From: Terriglobales bacterium | Lineage (GTDB): Bacteria; Acidobacteriota; Terriglobia; Bryobacterales; Bryobacteraceae | DNA: 64,000 nucleotides | Reading direction: 5' to 3' | Assembly (NCBI GenBank): GCA_021372245.1 | Contig: JAJFUV010000042.1 | Location: 1-64,000 of the forward strand | In this document: in pieces, positions 11,524-19,533 of the stretch | Layout: every line of letters starts with the position of its first letter | Position numbering within the stretch: the stretch's first letter is position 1 | Notes under the pieces: model-generated | Seen by the model: the letters and a program-made list of their open reading frames with translations, nothing else | Database searches by the model: none | Told to the model about the DNA's origin: nothing | Position numbers and translations under genes: made by a program

Positions 11524-13097
11524 TGCCCCTGCCTGGCGGCGTACCCGGCGCCGCGCAGGATTCGTCCGGCTCGAACCAAAGTGAGCTTGTCGTTCTCAAC
11601 CACTGGCTGCCCGTTGACCAGAACCAGGTCGAACCCTTCCGAGTACTGATGCGGGTTCTCGTAGGTGGCTTTGTCCTGGACGCGCGCGGGATCGAACAGA
11701 ACGAGATCCGCGCAGAAGCCTTCGCGGACCATGCCGCGGTCGCGGAACCCGTAGACGCGCGCGGGCAGCGAGGTCATCTTGCGGACGGCGTCCTCCAGCG
11801 TGATGGTGTTTCGGTTGCGCACGAACTCGGCCAGAACGCGGGCGCGCGATCCGTAAGAGCGCGGGTGCGGCTTGCCCGCGCCGAATTCGCGTACGCCACC
11901 GTCGCTGATGACGGACGTGTTCGGATACCGCAGGATCCGCTCGACGTCCTTGATGCTCATCGACTGGTAGACCATTCCCACCCAGTCCTTCTCCATCAGG
12001 TCGAGTATGGTCTGAATCTGCCGGTCGAGCTTCTTCTTCCCGTGTTTCAGTATCGCAATTTCAGGGATGGTTTTCCCTTCGAGGGTCTTATCGAACGGGC
12101 AGCTCGACACCATGGCGTAGGAGTAGTCCTTGTGGCCTTTGGCCTTCAGCATCTGCTTCATCTCCCGCGCGATGCGTTGGCGGGTGGCGGGATCGGCCAG
12201 TCGCTGCCTGATCTTTTCCTTGCCGTCGGCGAGCGCCCAACTCGGAAGCGTGATGCCGAGGTTGGTGCTCGACCTGCCGTAAGGATATTGGTCCACCGTG
12301 ACGTCGACTCCCTCGCGGCGGAACTTCTCGACCAGTGCGATGGACTTGTCGCTCTCGCCCCAATGCTTGCGGTTGTCGATCTTGAAGTGCGACAACTCGA
12401 CGCGCATCCCGGCAGCCCGGCCTACGCTCGCAGCTTCCTCAATGGCCGCCAGCACCTTTGCGCCTTCATCGCGGATGTGGCTCGCGTAAATGCCGTCGTA
12501 CTTGGAGGCGGCCTTGGCCAGTTCGACAACTTCTTCCGTGCTCGAATAAGTGCCCGGAATGTAGATCAGACCGGTTGAAAAGCCGACGGCGCCGTCCCGC
12601 ATGGCCTTTTCGACTACCTCACGCATGCCGGCGAGTTCGTCCGGCGTGGCATGGCGCTCGGCGCGGCCCATCACATGAATTCGAATGTCATTATGCCCGG
12701 CAAGCGTGGCCAGGTTGATGCCGAGCCCGATCTTTTCCAGTTTGGCGAACCAGGCGGCGACGTCCACTTCCGAGTCGCCGCAATTGCCAGTGACGATCGT
12801 GGTGACGCCGTCGCGCACGTAGTTGTCGGCAAAGGGGATCTTCTCGATGTCGCCTTCGAGGTGCGTGTGTCCGTCGATGAAGCCGGGCGCGAGCACACGG
12901 TCGCGGGCGTCAATGACGCGCTCGGCGCTTGCGCGCGACAGGTTGCCCACTACCGCGATGCGCCCGTCTTTCACGCCGACGTCGGCGCGAAACCAGGGGT
13001 TGCCCGTGCCGTCCACTACTCGGGCGTTACGAATGATCATGTTGTAGTCGGCCGCATGAAGACAGAGGACGGCGAAGAAGAGTAGAAATGCGCGCAT
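11520..13097 (-). CDS. Secreted N-acyl-D-amino-acid deacylase-like amidohydrolase
   Basis: Metal-dependent amidohydrolase of 525 residues with a Sec signal (MRAFLLFFAVLCLHA), so probably periplasmic. The beta-sandwich segment (VVDGTGNPWFRADVGVKDGRI) precedes the metal motif GFIDGHTHLEGD (73-83). NCG at 105-107, where D-aminoacylases place a metal-bridging Cys, and later HIRDEG and ELSHFK also fit the family, as does ISDGG. It may hydrolyse N-acyl-D-amino acids, possibly from peptidoglycan or peptides, but the specificity is inferred. It is the first gene of a coupled pair with the ABC-F gene. No clear Shine-Dalgarno is seen. Confidence 0.83.
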
Positions 13098-13131
13098 GGG
13101 AGCCTATCCCAAGATTAGCAGGTGAGCGATC

Positions 13132-13992
13132 CTAGGCTACCGGGCCCAGGAAGAAGTCGAGCGAGCGGGACAGGTAATCGCGCAGTTCGGACCGCGCCAC
13201 CACGGCATCCAGGAATCCGTGCTGCAGCAGAAACTCGCTACGCTGAAAACCTTGCGGGAGCTTCTGCCGGATGGTCTGTTCGATCACGCGCGGCCCGGCA
13301 AAGCCGATCAACGCGCCCGGCTCTCCGATGTTGATATCGCCCAGCATGGCGAAACTGGCCGTGACGCCGCCGGTCGTGGGATCCGCAAGTACGCTGAGGT
13401 AGGGGATTTTTGCCGCGTCAAGCATCATGAGCGCCGCCGACACCTTGGCCATCTGCATCAGGCTGACGGCGCCTTCCTGCATGCGCGCGCCACCGGAACT
13501 GGACACGATCACCAGCGGCTGCCTCTTCGCGATCGAGCGCTCCACGGCGCGCGTGATCTTCTCGCCCACTACGGCGCCCATGCTGCCGCCGATAAACTTC
13601 AGGTCGAGCACGCAAAGTTGGATCGCGCGGCCCTTCAGCTTGCCTTCCACCGTGATCACGGCGTCCTGGTGCGAGGTCGCCTTGCGCATGTCCTCCAGGC
13701 GCTTCTTGTAGGCCTTGGAATCGGAGAATTCAAGCGGATCGGTAGAAACCATGTCCCGGTCGTATTCCGCCCATTCGCCGTCCATCAGAGTCTTCACGCG
13801 TGTCGCGGCGTCCAGCTTGAAGTGATAGCCGCACTTGGGGCAGACCTGCTGGCTCTCTTCAAGGGCTTTGCGCCAGATGATCTGCCGGCACCCATCGCAC
13901 TTCAACCACAGGCCTTCGGTACGGACGTTACGTGCGGCGTCCTCGGGAGGATTTCCCGAGATCCGGGGTTTCTTTCGGGTGAACCAGGCCAT
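13132..13992 (-). CDS. accD: Acetyl-CoA carboxylase carboxyltransferase subunit beta
   Basis: Transfers carboxyl from carboxybiotin to acetyl-CoA, together with AccA, in the first step of fatty acid synthesis. It has 286 residues, normal length. The N-terminal zinc ribbon has Cys32, Cys35, Cys51 and Cys54. The crotonase-like core includes SSSGGARMQEG and PTTGGVTASFA, the oxyanion-hole Gly-Gly motifs, and GFAGPRVIEQTIRQKLP near the end. It lies eight bases after cobO, with which it is probably cotranscribed. accA is not in the window. Confidence 0.96.
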   Translation of the reverse strand: MAWFTRKKPRISGNPPEDAARNVRTEGLWLKCDGCRQIIWRKALEESQQVCPKCGYHFKLDAATRVKTLMDGEWAEYDRDMVSTDPLEFSDSKAYKKRLEDMRKATSHQDAVITVEGKLKGRAIQLCVLDLKFIGGSMGAVVGEKITRAVERSIAKRQPLVIVSSSGGARMQEGAVSLMQMAKVSAALMMLDAAKIPYLSVLADPTTGGVTASFAMLGDINIGEPGALIGFAGPRVIEQTIRQKLPQGFQRSEFLLQHGFLDAVVARSELRDYLSRSLDFFLGPVA

Positions 13993-14000
13993 GATGACTC

Positions 14001-14534
14001 TCAGTACTCGATGCCTCGCTGTGCGAGGATACCTTTCTCGAACGGATGCTTGATCTCCCGGATCTCGCTCACCAGATCGGCCGCGTCGATGAGTCCGTCT
14101 TGCGCGTTGCGTCCCGTGCAGATAACGTGCAACTGCGCGGGTCGTGCGGCAATGTCGTTGAGAACTTGATCCAGAGAGATCATGCCGTAATGAACGGCAT
14201 AATTGATCTCATCCAAGATTATCATGTCGTAACGGCCCGAATGCATGGCCTCGACGGCCGTCTTCCATGCTTCCTGAACGAGCCGTATATCCTCGGCGTC
14301 CGGCTTTTCGGCCCCGACCTTGACGAAGCCGCGGCCCATGGGGCGGATCTGGAAATTCTCACCGAAAGCTTTCACCGCATCCAGCTCCCCGTAATGCCAG
14401 GAGCCCTTGATGAACTGGATCATGAGCACCCTCATGCCCTGGCCCACGGCGCGCAGGGCGGTACCCATGGCAGCGCTGGTTTTGCCCTTGCCGTTCCCCG
14501 TGAAGATGATCAGCAGCCCTCGGTGAGAATCCAC
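14001..14534 (-). CDS. cobO: Cob(I)yrinic acid a,c-diamide adenosyltransferase (CobO/BtuR type)
   Basis: Adds the 5'-deoxyadenosyl group from ATP to reduced corrinoids, for de novo B12 synthesis or salvage. The 177-residue protein begins with the P-loop GNGKGKTSAAMG at 13-24. QFIKGSWHYGE and the Walker-B-like MIILDEINYAVHYGM follow, all typical of the family. The start is GTG 14534: TAGTGT lies six bases upstream and no Shine-Dalgarno is present, so it may be leaderless. No other corrin-synthesis gene or cobalamin riboswitch is seen nearby, which fits salvage. accD follows. Confidence 0.93.
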   Translation of the reverse strand: MDSHRGLLIIFTGNGKGKTSAAMGTALRAVGQGMRVLMIQFIKGSWHYGELDAVKAFGENFQIRPMGRGFVKVGAEKPDAEDIRLVQEAWKTAVEAMHSGRYDMIILDEINYAVHYGMISLDQVLNDIAARPAQLHVICTGRNAQDGLIDAADLVSEIREIKHPFEKGILAQRGIEY

Positions 14535-14540
14535 CAGACC

Positions 14541-14546
14541 ACACTA
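14541..14546 (-). promoter_or_regulatory. Putative -10 element (TAGTGT) of cobO
   Basis: Six bases separate this TAnnnT hexamer from GTG 14534, the spacing expected for a leaderless transcript. No -35 box is obvious. Confidence 0.35.
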
Positions 14547-14580
14547 ACCCGGCGCCCCCGAGCGAAGCAAGACGCGGGGC

Positions 14581-15111
14581 TCAATCCGCGTTCTGCTTGC
14601 TCCACGCCCGGATCTTGCGGATTTCCTCGGCCGGGATGTGCAGGAATTCGAGGAACTCCTGGTGCTCATCGGGCGCCGAGCGTTCGAACTCGGCGTGCCA
14701 GCGGTTCATGTCGGTCTCGGTGAAGCCGGCAGCTTTCATGATGCTGATCCATTTCTCTTTCGTGACCATGTCTTCTCTCCCTAACGGCCGTTTGGACCGT
14801 AATAGTCTGAATATGGCCCGTTGATGTTCCCGCAGACGTTCGATCTCGACGTCGATCTCCTTGAGCCGCCGCTTCAATACTTCCGCGGCCCCGCTATCCG
14901 GCCCGTCCAGCAGGCCGCGGATGCCGGCGAGTTTCACGCCGGCGTTGCGGTAGACGCAGATCTGCTCAAGCCGTTCGAGATCCTTCTTGCCGTATGCGCG
15001 GTAATTACCCGCGGTGCGCGAAGGCCGCTTGAGCAGCCCGATCGATTCGTAATACAGCACCGTGCCGCGGCTGAGCGAGCAATGCCGCGCCAGTTGGGTG
15101 ACGGTGAACAT
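14581..15111 (-). CDS. MerR family transcriptional regulator
   Basis: DNA-binding regulator of 176 residues. The N-terminal winged helix is clear (FTVTQLARHCSLSRGTVLYYESIGLL, then YRAYGKKDLERLEQI). A long dimerisation helix follows (about 80-125) and a C-terminal region of ~60 residues (WISIMKAAGFTETDMNRWH..FERSAPDEHQEFLEFL). That C-terminus has a tryptophan- and acid-rich look rather than the Cys pattern of metal sensors, so the inducer is unknown. The upstream region has the long 19-base spacer typical of MerR-controlled promoters, suggesting autoregulation. No clear target operon adjoins it. Confidence 0.9.
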   Translation of the reverse strand: MFTVTQLARHCSLSRGTVLYYESIGLLKRPSRTAGNYRAYGKKDLERLEQICVYRNAGVKLAGIRGLLDGPDSGAAEVLKRRLKEIDVEIERLREHQRAIFRLLRSKRPLGREDMVTKEKWISIMKAAGFTETDMNRWHAEFERSAPDEHQEFLEFLHIPAEEIRKIRAWSKQNAD

Positions 15112-15124
15112 GGGACCAGCTCCA

Positions 15125-15155
15125 ACTATGAACCCTACAGTTCTAGACAGGTCAA
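15125..15155 (-). promoter_or_regulatory. MerR-type promoter/operator with 19-base spacer
   Basis: On the minus strand TTGACC (15150-15155) and CATAGT (15125-15130) are separated by 19 bases, two more than the usual optimum, as in promoters remodelled by MerR proteins. The spacer carries an imperfect dyad: ACC on the left, CTGTAGGGT on the right, TCTAGA near the centre. Transcription would start about seven bases before ATG 15111. Confidence 0.5.
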
Positions 15156-15862
15156 GAGATTAGTTTTTCGGCGGCCGGCAGATCCTCCGGCCGGCCCACA
15201 TCGCGCCATGCGCCGTCGATGGCGTAGATGCGCACGCGCCCTCCGCGGGCCAGTATTTGTTCCACGGCCGTAGGCAACTCGTATTCGCCGCGAGGCGATT
15301 TCGGGATCGTCGCCAGTTCGTCGAAAATGGATGCGCGGAAAGCGTAGAGACCCGCGCTGTTCCAGTGCGTGGACGAAGATCCCTTCGGCGGCTTCTCGAT
15401 CATTTTTGTGACAACGCCCTCTTTCTCATAAACGGCCGCGCCCTGCCATGGGTCGTCCACCCACTTCACTCCCGCTACGGCTTCCGCCCTCGGATCGGAC
15501 TCCAATCGCTCGGCGATACCCGCATAGTGTCGCGCATCCACCATGATGTCGCCGAAGGTGAGCAGGAACTCGTCGCCGCCTACGAACGCCTGGGCCAGAC
15601 GCGTGGCGCCGCCCGTGCCATCGAGCGTGGCCTGCACGCGGCAGGTCAGCTTCATCGGGTAGCTGCGGAAATGGTTTTCGATCATTTCGCCGCGATAGCC
15701 GGTGACGACGAGCACCTCGGTGAAGCCGGCTTCACGCAAGCGGTCCAGCACGTGTTCGAGCATCGGTTTGCCGGCGATCGGGAGCATGGGCTTCGGACGA
15801 TCGTCGGTCAAGTGCTTCATTCGCGTGCCGCGCCCGGCGGCCAAAACCACGGCTTTCCTCAC
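15152..15862 (-). CDS. Sugar-phosphate nucleotidyltransferase (NTP_transferase family)
   Basis: Makes an NDP-sugar from a sugar 1-phosphate. The start is taken as GTG 15862 (VRKAVVLAAGRGTRM), giving 236 residues. An upstream in-frame extension of 16 residues lacks family similarity and would overlap the promoter. The signature LAAGRGTRM with a following Lys-Pro (RPKPMLPIAGKPM) binds the nucleotide. FGDIMVD marks the metal-binding Asp, and EKPP and N-S-A-G-Y features are also present. No left-handed beta-helix acyltransferase domain follows, so it is a stand-alone enzyme. Mannose-1-phosphate guanylyltransferase or glucose-1-phosphate thymidylyltransferase activity are both possible. Confidence 0.85.
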   Translation of the reverse strand: MRKAVVLAAGRGTRMKHLTDDRPKPMLPIAGKPMLEHVLDRLREAGFTEVLVVTGYRGEMIENHFRSYPMKLTCRVQATLDGTGGATRLAQAFVGGDEFLLTFGDIMVDARHYAGIAERLESDPRAEAVAGVKWVDDPWQGAAVYEKEGVVTKMIEKPPKGSSSTHWNSAGLYAFRASIFDELATIPKSPRGEYELPTAVEQILARGGRVRIYAIDGAWRDVGRPEDLPAAEKLIS

Positions 15863-15868
15863 GAATCC

Positions 15869-15876
15869 ACTATAAT
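15869..15876. promoter_or_regulatory. Overlapping divergent -10 elements
   Basis: The octamer ACTATAAT reads as TATAAT on the plus strand (15871-15876) and TATAGT on the minus strand (15869-15874). Six bases separate TATAGT from GTG 15862 of the nucleotidyltransferase. Six bases separate TATAAT from an in-frame TTG at 15883 of the MFS gene, or 12 from its ATG 15889. Both genes would be near-leaderless and compete for polymerase. Confidence 0.5.
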
Positions 15877-15888
15877 CGCCTTTTGCAC

Positions 15889-17142
15889 ATGACTTCCATG
15901 ACACGAACACGTTGGTGGATTCTTACCCTGCTGTTTTTCATCACCACCATCAATTACCTGGACCGCATTGTACTGAGCGTGCTCATCCCCGTCATCCGCC
16001 AGGATCTGCACATCACTACCGAGCATTACAGTTACGTGACCGGCGCCTTCCAGATGGCGTACACCATCGGCTTCATCTTCATGGGGCGGCTGATCGACCG
16101 TTACGGTACGCGGTTGGGCTACTCAGTAGCCATCGCCTTCTGGTCGGCGGCGGCCGTGCTGCACGCCCTCGTGCGATCGACGGTCTCCCTCGCTTTCTGG
16201 CGCGCCATGCTGGGGTTCGGCGAATCGGGCAATTTCCCGGCAGCGGTCAAGGCCGTGACCGAATGGTTTCCCAAGAAAGACCGGGCGCTTGCCACGGGCC
16301 TGTTCAACGCGGGAACCAATGTGGCGTCGATGGTTGGTCCGCCCGTGTTCGTGTGGATGAACGCCAGCTTCGGCTGGCGCGCGAGTTTCGCCATCACGGG
16401 CGGATTAGGCTTTGTATGGCTCATACTCTGGGTGCTGCTTTACCGCCTGCCGGAGATGCATCCGCACGTGAACCAGGCCGAACTCGACTACATCCACAGC
16501 GATGGGCCCGAGTCCAAGACCCAGTCCAAGATGGGTTGGGGCGCTGTGCTGCGTTACAAGCAGACCTCCGCTTTCGCATTGGCCAAGTTCCTCACCGATC
16601 CGGTCTGGTGGTTCTACCTATTCTGGCTGCCCCCGTATCTATACGACGTGCGCAAGTTTAATCTGGAGGAAATCGCTTGGGCGCTGCCCGCCATCTACCT
16701 GATGGCCGATTTCGGCAGCGTGATGGGAGGGTGGCTCTCCGGTCATTTCATCCGCATAGGCTGGACCAATGCCAGAGCGCGCAAGGTGACTATGGCGCTG
16801 TCCGCGTGCTTAATGCCGATTGCCGCCACGGCTGTGCTGGTGCCGAATGCCGTCGTGGTGGTGCTGCTGATGAGCCTGGCCACCGCGGGCCATCAGGCGT
16901 GGTCGGCGAATCTCTATACCACGACCACGGACGTCTTTCCCAAGCGTGCGGTCGCATCCGTGACCGGCATCGGAGGCTGCGCCGGCGGATTGGGCGGCGT
17001 GATCATCTCGTCGTTGGTGCCCGGATTCGTCATCGCGCATTTCGGATACAAGCCGGTCTTCCTTATGATGGGCGTTCTGCACCTCTCGGCTCTTGTGATT
17101 GTGCACAAGATGATGGGCGACATGAAGCCCGTCGAAGAGTAA
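15889..17142 (+). CDS. MFS transporter, anion:cation symporter (hexuronate/sugar acid) type
   Basis: Inner-membrane proton symporter of about 417 residues and 12 predicted membrane segments. The opening (RWWILTLLFFITTINYLDR) and the loop with GRLIDRYGTRLGY resemble the ACS family (ExuT, GudP and relatives) that imports uronates or aldarates. WFPKKDRALATGLFNAGTN in the first half is also typical. Possible starts are TTG 15883, ATG 15889 and ATG 15898. The substrate is a family-level inference, in line with the uronate-related UxaE-like gene elsewhere in the window. It is divergent from the nucleotidyltransferase gene. Confidence 0.86.
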   Translation: MTSMTRTRWWILTLLFFITTINYLDRIVLSVLIPVIRQDLHITTEHYSYVTGAFQMAYTIGFIFMGRLIDRYGTRLGYSVAIAFWSAAAVLHALVRSTVSLAFWRAMLGFGESGNFPAAVKAVTEWFPKKDRALATGLFNAGTNVASMVGPPVFVWMNASFGWRASFAITGGLGFVWLILWVLLYRLPEMHPHVNQAELDYIHSDGPESKTQSKMGWGAVLRYKQTSAFALAKFLTDPVWWFYLFWLPPYLYDVRKFNLEEIAWALPAIYLMADFGSVMGGWLSGHFIRIGWTNARARKVTMALSACLMPIAATAVLVPNAVVVVLLMSLATAGHQAWSANLYTTTTDVFPKRAVASVTGIGGCAGGLGGVIISSLVPGFVIAHFGYKPVFLMMGVLHLSALVIVHKMMGDMKPVEE

Positions 17143-17189
17143 GCCGGGCCGCGGTAACATAGACAGATAACGCGCAAAGGGACTTCGTT

Positions 17190-18086
17190 ATGGCTCAACA
17201 TTCCAGGATTATTCTTGACACCGACTTGCCGGGCGTGACGCGCCGCGCCCGCGGCAAAGTGAGGGATGTCTACGAGATCGACGGCAAAATCCTGATCGTC
17301 GCCACGGACCGCATTTCGGCGTTCGATTACATTCTGCCCACGGGCATACCCGACAAGGGCCGCGTGCTGACGCAGCTCAGCGTGTTCTGGTTCGACTTCC
17401 TCGGATCTTTGGCGCCCAACCATTTCCTGACGGCCAACGTGGATGAGTACCCGGATCCACTACCGCGCTACCGCGACCAACTCGAAGGCCGCTCGATGCT
17501 GGTGAAGAGCGCGCGGATGGTGAATGTCGAATGCGTCGCACGCGGCTATCTGTCCGGCTCGGGATGGAAAGAGTACCAGAAGAACCAGAGTGTGTGCGGC
17601 GTGGCATTGCCGCCCGGCCTCAAGGAAAGCGACAAACTGCCCGAGCCGATCTTTACGCCGTCCACCAAGGCGCAGAGCGGCCACGACCTGAACATCTCCA
17701 TGCAGCAGGCCGCGGAAATGGTGGGCGCAGAGACCGCCGCCAAGCTACGCAATCTCACGCTCTCCATTTACACGCGCGCGGCCGAGTACGCCCTCGAGCG
17801 CGGCATTATTATTGCCGACACCAAGTTCGAATTCGGTTTCGCCGATGGTGAGCTGATCCTTGCCGATGAAGTGCTCACGCCGGACTCGTCGCGTTTCTGG
17901 CCGCTCGCCAGTTACAAGCCGGGCGGCGCGCAGCCGTCCTACGACAAGCAGTACGTCCGCGATTACCTGGAGTTGATTCGCTGGAACAAACAACCGCCCG
18001 CACCTCCCCTGCCGGAAGATGTCGCCGCCAGAACCAGCGAGAAGTACAAGGAGGCGTACCGGGCCCTTACCGGGAAGGTTTTGTGA
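17190..18086 (+). CDS. purC: Phosphoribosylaminoimidazole-succinocarboxamide synthase
   Basis: SAICAR synthetase, which joins CAIR and aspartate with ATP in purine synthesis. The 298-residue length fits the yeast-like PurC form. Motifs include RGKVRDVYEIDGKILIVATD at the start, AFDYILPTGIPDKG, VECVARGYLSGSGWKEY, KAQSGHDLNIS and ADTKFEFGF. An AAAGGGA Shine-Dalgarno precedes the ATG. The stop overlaps the cvpA-like start by four bases, so the two are translationally coupled. Confidence 0.96.
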   Translation: MAQHSRIILDTDLPGVTRRARGKVRDVYEIDGKILIVATDRISAFDYILPTGIPDKGRVLTQLSVFWFDFLGSLAPNHFLTANVDEYPDPLPRYRDQLEGRSMLVKSARMVNVECVARGYLSGSGWKEYQKNQSVCGVALPPGLKESDKLPEPIFTPSTKAQSGHDLNISMQQAAEMVGAETAAKLRNLTLSIYTRAAEYALERGIIIADTKFEFGFADGELILADEVLTPDSSRFWPLASYKPGGAQPSYDKQYVRDYLELIRWNKQPPAPPLPEDVAARTSEKYKEAYRALTGKVL

Positions 18087-18649
18087 ACTGGCTGGATGTC
18101 GTACTGGGGATCATTCTCCTCGCTTCGGTCGTGGCCGGCTTCGCCAAAGGGTTGGCACGCACCATAGTGGGCTTCGCCGCCTGCGTGATCGGCTTGCTTT
18201 GCGGCTTGTGGTTTTACGGAACCGCCGGCTCGTTTCTGCTTCCGTATGTGAGTTCGCGCGGCATCGCCAGCTTCATCGGCTTCCTGCTGGTCTTCGTCGG
18301 GGTTATGGCCCTCGGCGCCTTGCTGGGCCGGATGCTCGCCGTGCTGTTCAAGTGGGCGGGTTTGGGCTGGCTGGACCGGCTGTTTGGTGGCGTGTTCGGA
18401 TTGGTGCGCGGGGCGCTGATCGCGGCGGTGATCGTGATGTTGCTGCTGGCTTTCACGCCCAAGCCGCCGCCCCGTTCGGTGGTCGGCTCGCGTATCGCTC
18501 CTTACGTGATGGATGCCGCGCGCGTGATGGCGGCGATTGCGCCACGGGAGTTGCGGGACGGCGTGCGCCAGAGCTACGAGAAAGTGAAGCAGGTCTGGTC
18601 GGATACACTGAAGAAGGGGACTCATAGCATTTCCCCCGAAGGAGCTTAG
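18083..18649 (+). CDS. CvpA family membrane protein
   Basis: 188-residue protein with about four N-terminal membrane segments (MNWLDVVLGIILLASVVAG, then three more to about residue 130). A polar C-terminal tail with helical, charged character follows. CvpA proteins are linked to colicin V export and envelope homeostasis; their molecular function is not settled. The first residues (WLD..LG.I.......G..KG) match the family. The start is GTG 18083, overlapping the purC stop (GTGA). A cvpA-pur gene association occurs in many bacteria. Confidence 0.85.
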   Translation: MNWLDVVLGIILLASVVAGFAKGLARTIVGFAACVIGLLCGLWFYGTAGSFLLPYVSSRGIASFIGFLLVFVGVMALGALLGRMLAVLFKWAGLGWLDRLFGGVFGLVRGALIAAVIVMLLLAFTPKPPPRSVVGSRIAPYVMDAARVMAAIAPRELRDGVRQSYEKVKQVWSDTLKKGTHSISPEGA

Positions 18650-18654
18650 CGGTA

Positions 18655-19323
18655 TTGATTCAACCCGGTAGCATCGACCTGCTGATTTTCGACCTCGACG
18701 GCACGCTGATTGATTCCAAAGAAGACTTGGCGAATGCGGTGAACGCGGCCCGGCAACACATGGGTCTGGCACCGCTCCCGCATGAGCTTGTGTATTCTTA
18801 CGTGGGTAACGGTGCTCCCACGCTGATGCGCCGCGCCATGGGGCCTGACGCCACCGAAGCCGATGTGCAGACGGCTTTGGAGTACTTCATGGCCTATTAC
18901 AAGGAACACATGCTCGACTGCACCACGCTTTATCCGGGCGTGCGCGAAGGCCTGGACGCGCTGCACAACGGCGGCATGAAAATGGGCGTGCTCACCAATA
19001 AACCCGTGCGCTTCAGCCAACTGCTGGTGGAGCGTTTGGGATTGGGCGCCCACTTCTTCCGCGTGTACGGCGGCAATAGTTTCGACGAGAAGAAACCGGA
19101 TCCGGAGGGTGTGTGCAAACTTCTGGAAGAGTCCGGCGTGCGTGCCGGGCGCGCCATGATGGTGGGCGATAGCGACGTGGACATTCGCACAGCCCGCAAC
19201 GCAGGCATTCTGGCGTGCGGCGTCACTTACGGATTTCAACCGGAGACGCTCGATGAGGTGCCGCCCGACGTTCGTTTGGGCGACTTGCGGCAGTTGGCCG
19301 CGATGTTGCTGGTTAAGAGTTAA
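18655..19323 (+). CDS. gph: HAD hydrolase, phosphoglycolate phosphatase type
   Basis: HAD phosphatase of 222 residues. Motif I is IFDLDGTLIDSKEDLA with the nucleophilic Asp, motif II is LTNK, the motif III Lys lies in KKPDPEGVCKLL, and motif IV is MVGDSDVDIRTARNAGI. The helical cap domain and sequence pattern fit Gph-like enzymes that remove 2-phosphoglycolate. Pyrophosphatase or sugar phosphatase activity cannot be excluded. The start is TTG 18655, preceded by GAAGGAG about ten bases upstream. It is the third gene of the purC-cvpA unit. Confidence 0.83.
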   Translation: MIQPGSIDLLIFDLDGTLIDSKEDLANAVNAARQHMGLAPLPHELVYSYVGNGAPTLMRRAMGPDATEADVQTALEYFMAYYKEHMLDCTTLYPGVREGLDALHNGGMKMGVLTNKPVRFSQLLVERLGLGAHFFRVYGGNSFDEKKPDPEGVCKLLEESGVRAGRAMMVGDSDVDIRTARNAGILACGVTYGFQPETLDEVPPDVRLGDLRQLAAMLLVKS

Positions 19324-19344
19324 TCAGGAGAACTTGCAGACACT

Positions 19345-19533
19345 ATGAATTACAAACCCGGAGAAAAAGTAGAAAAGACGGGGGTTTACTGGTGCACGGT
19401 ATGCAAGACGCCGGTCCGTTTCACCGAGGGCGAGGTTTTCCCGTCCTGCCAGAACATGTGCGGCCGCGGGAACTGGCATCCGGTGGACGCCGGTCCGCGG
19501 CCGCAAGAGCAAAGCGAGACGAAGGCTTCCTAG
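19345..19533 (+). CDS. Small zinc-ribbon-like protein
   Basis: 62-residue protein with WCTVCKTPVRF and, 16 residues on, CQNMCGRGNW: two Cys pairs that could bind one zinc. The N-terminus (MNYKPGEKVEKTGVYWC) resembles small YjfJ-like or rubredoxin-like ribbon proteins of unknown role. An AGGAGAA Shine-Dalgarno lies about 11 bases before the ATG. It follows gph by 21 bases and may be the last gene of the purC unit. Its end overlaps the convergent Gfo/Idh gene by four bases. Confidence 0.75.
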   Translation: MNYKPGEKVEKTGVYWCTVCKTPVRFTEGEVFPSCQNMCGRGNWHPVDAGPRPQEQSETKAS

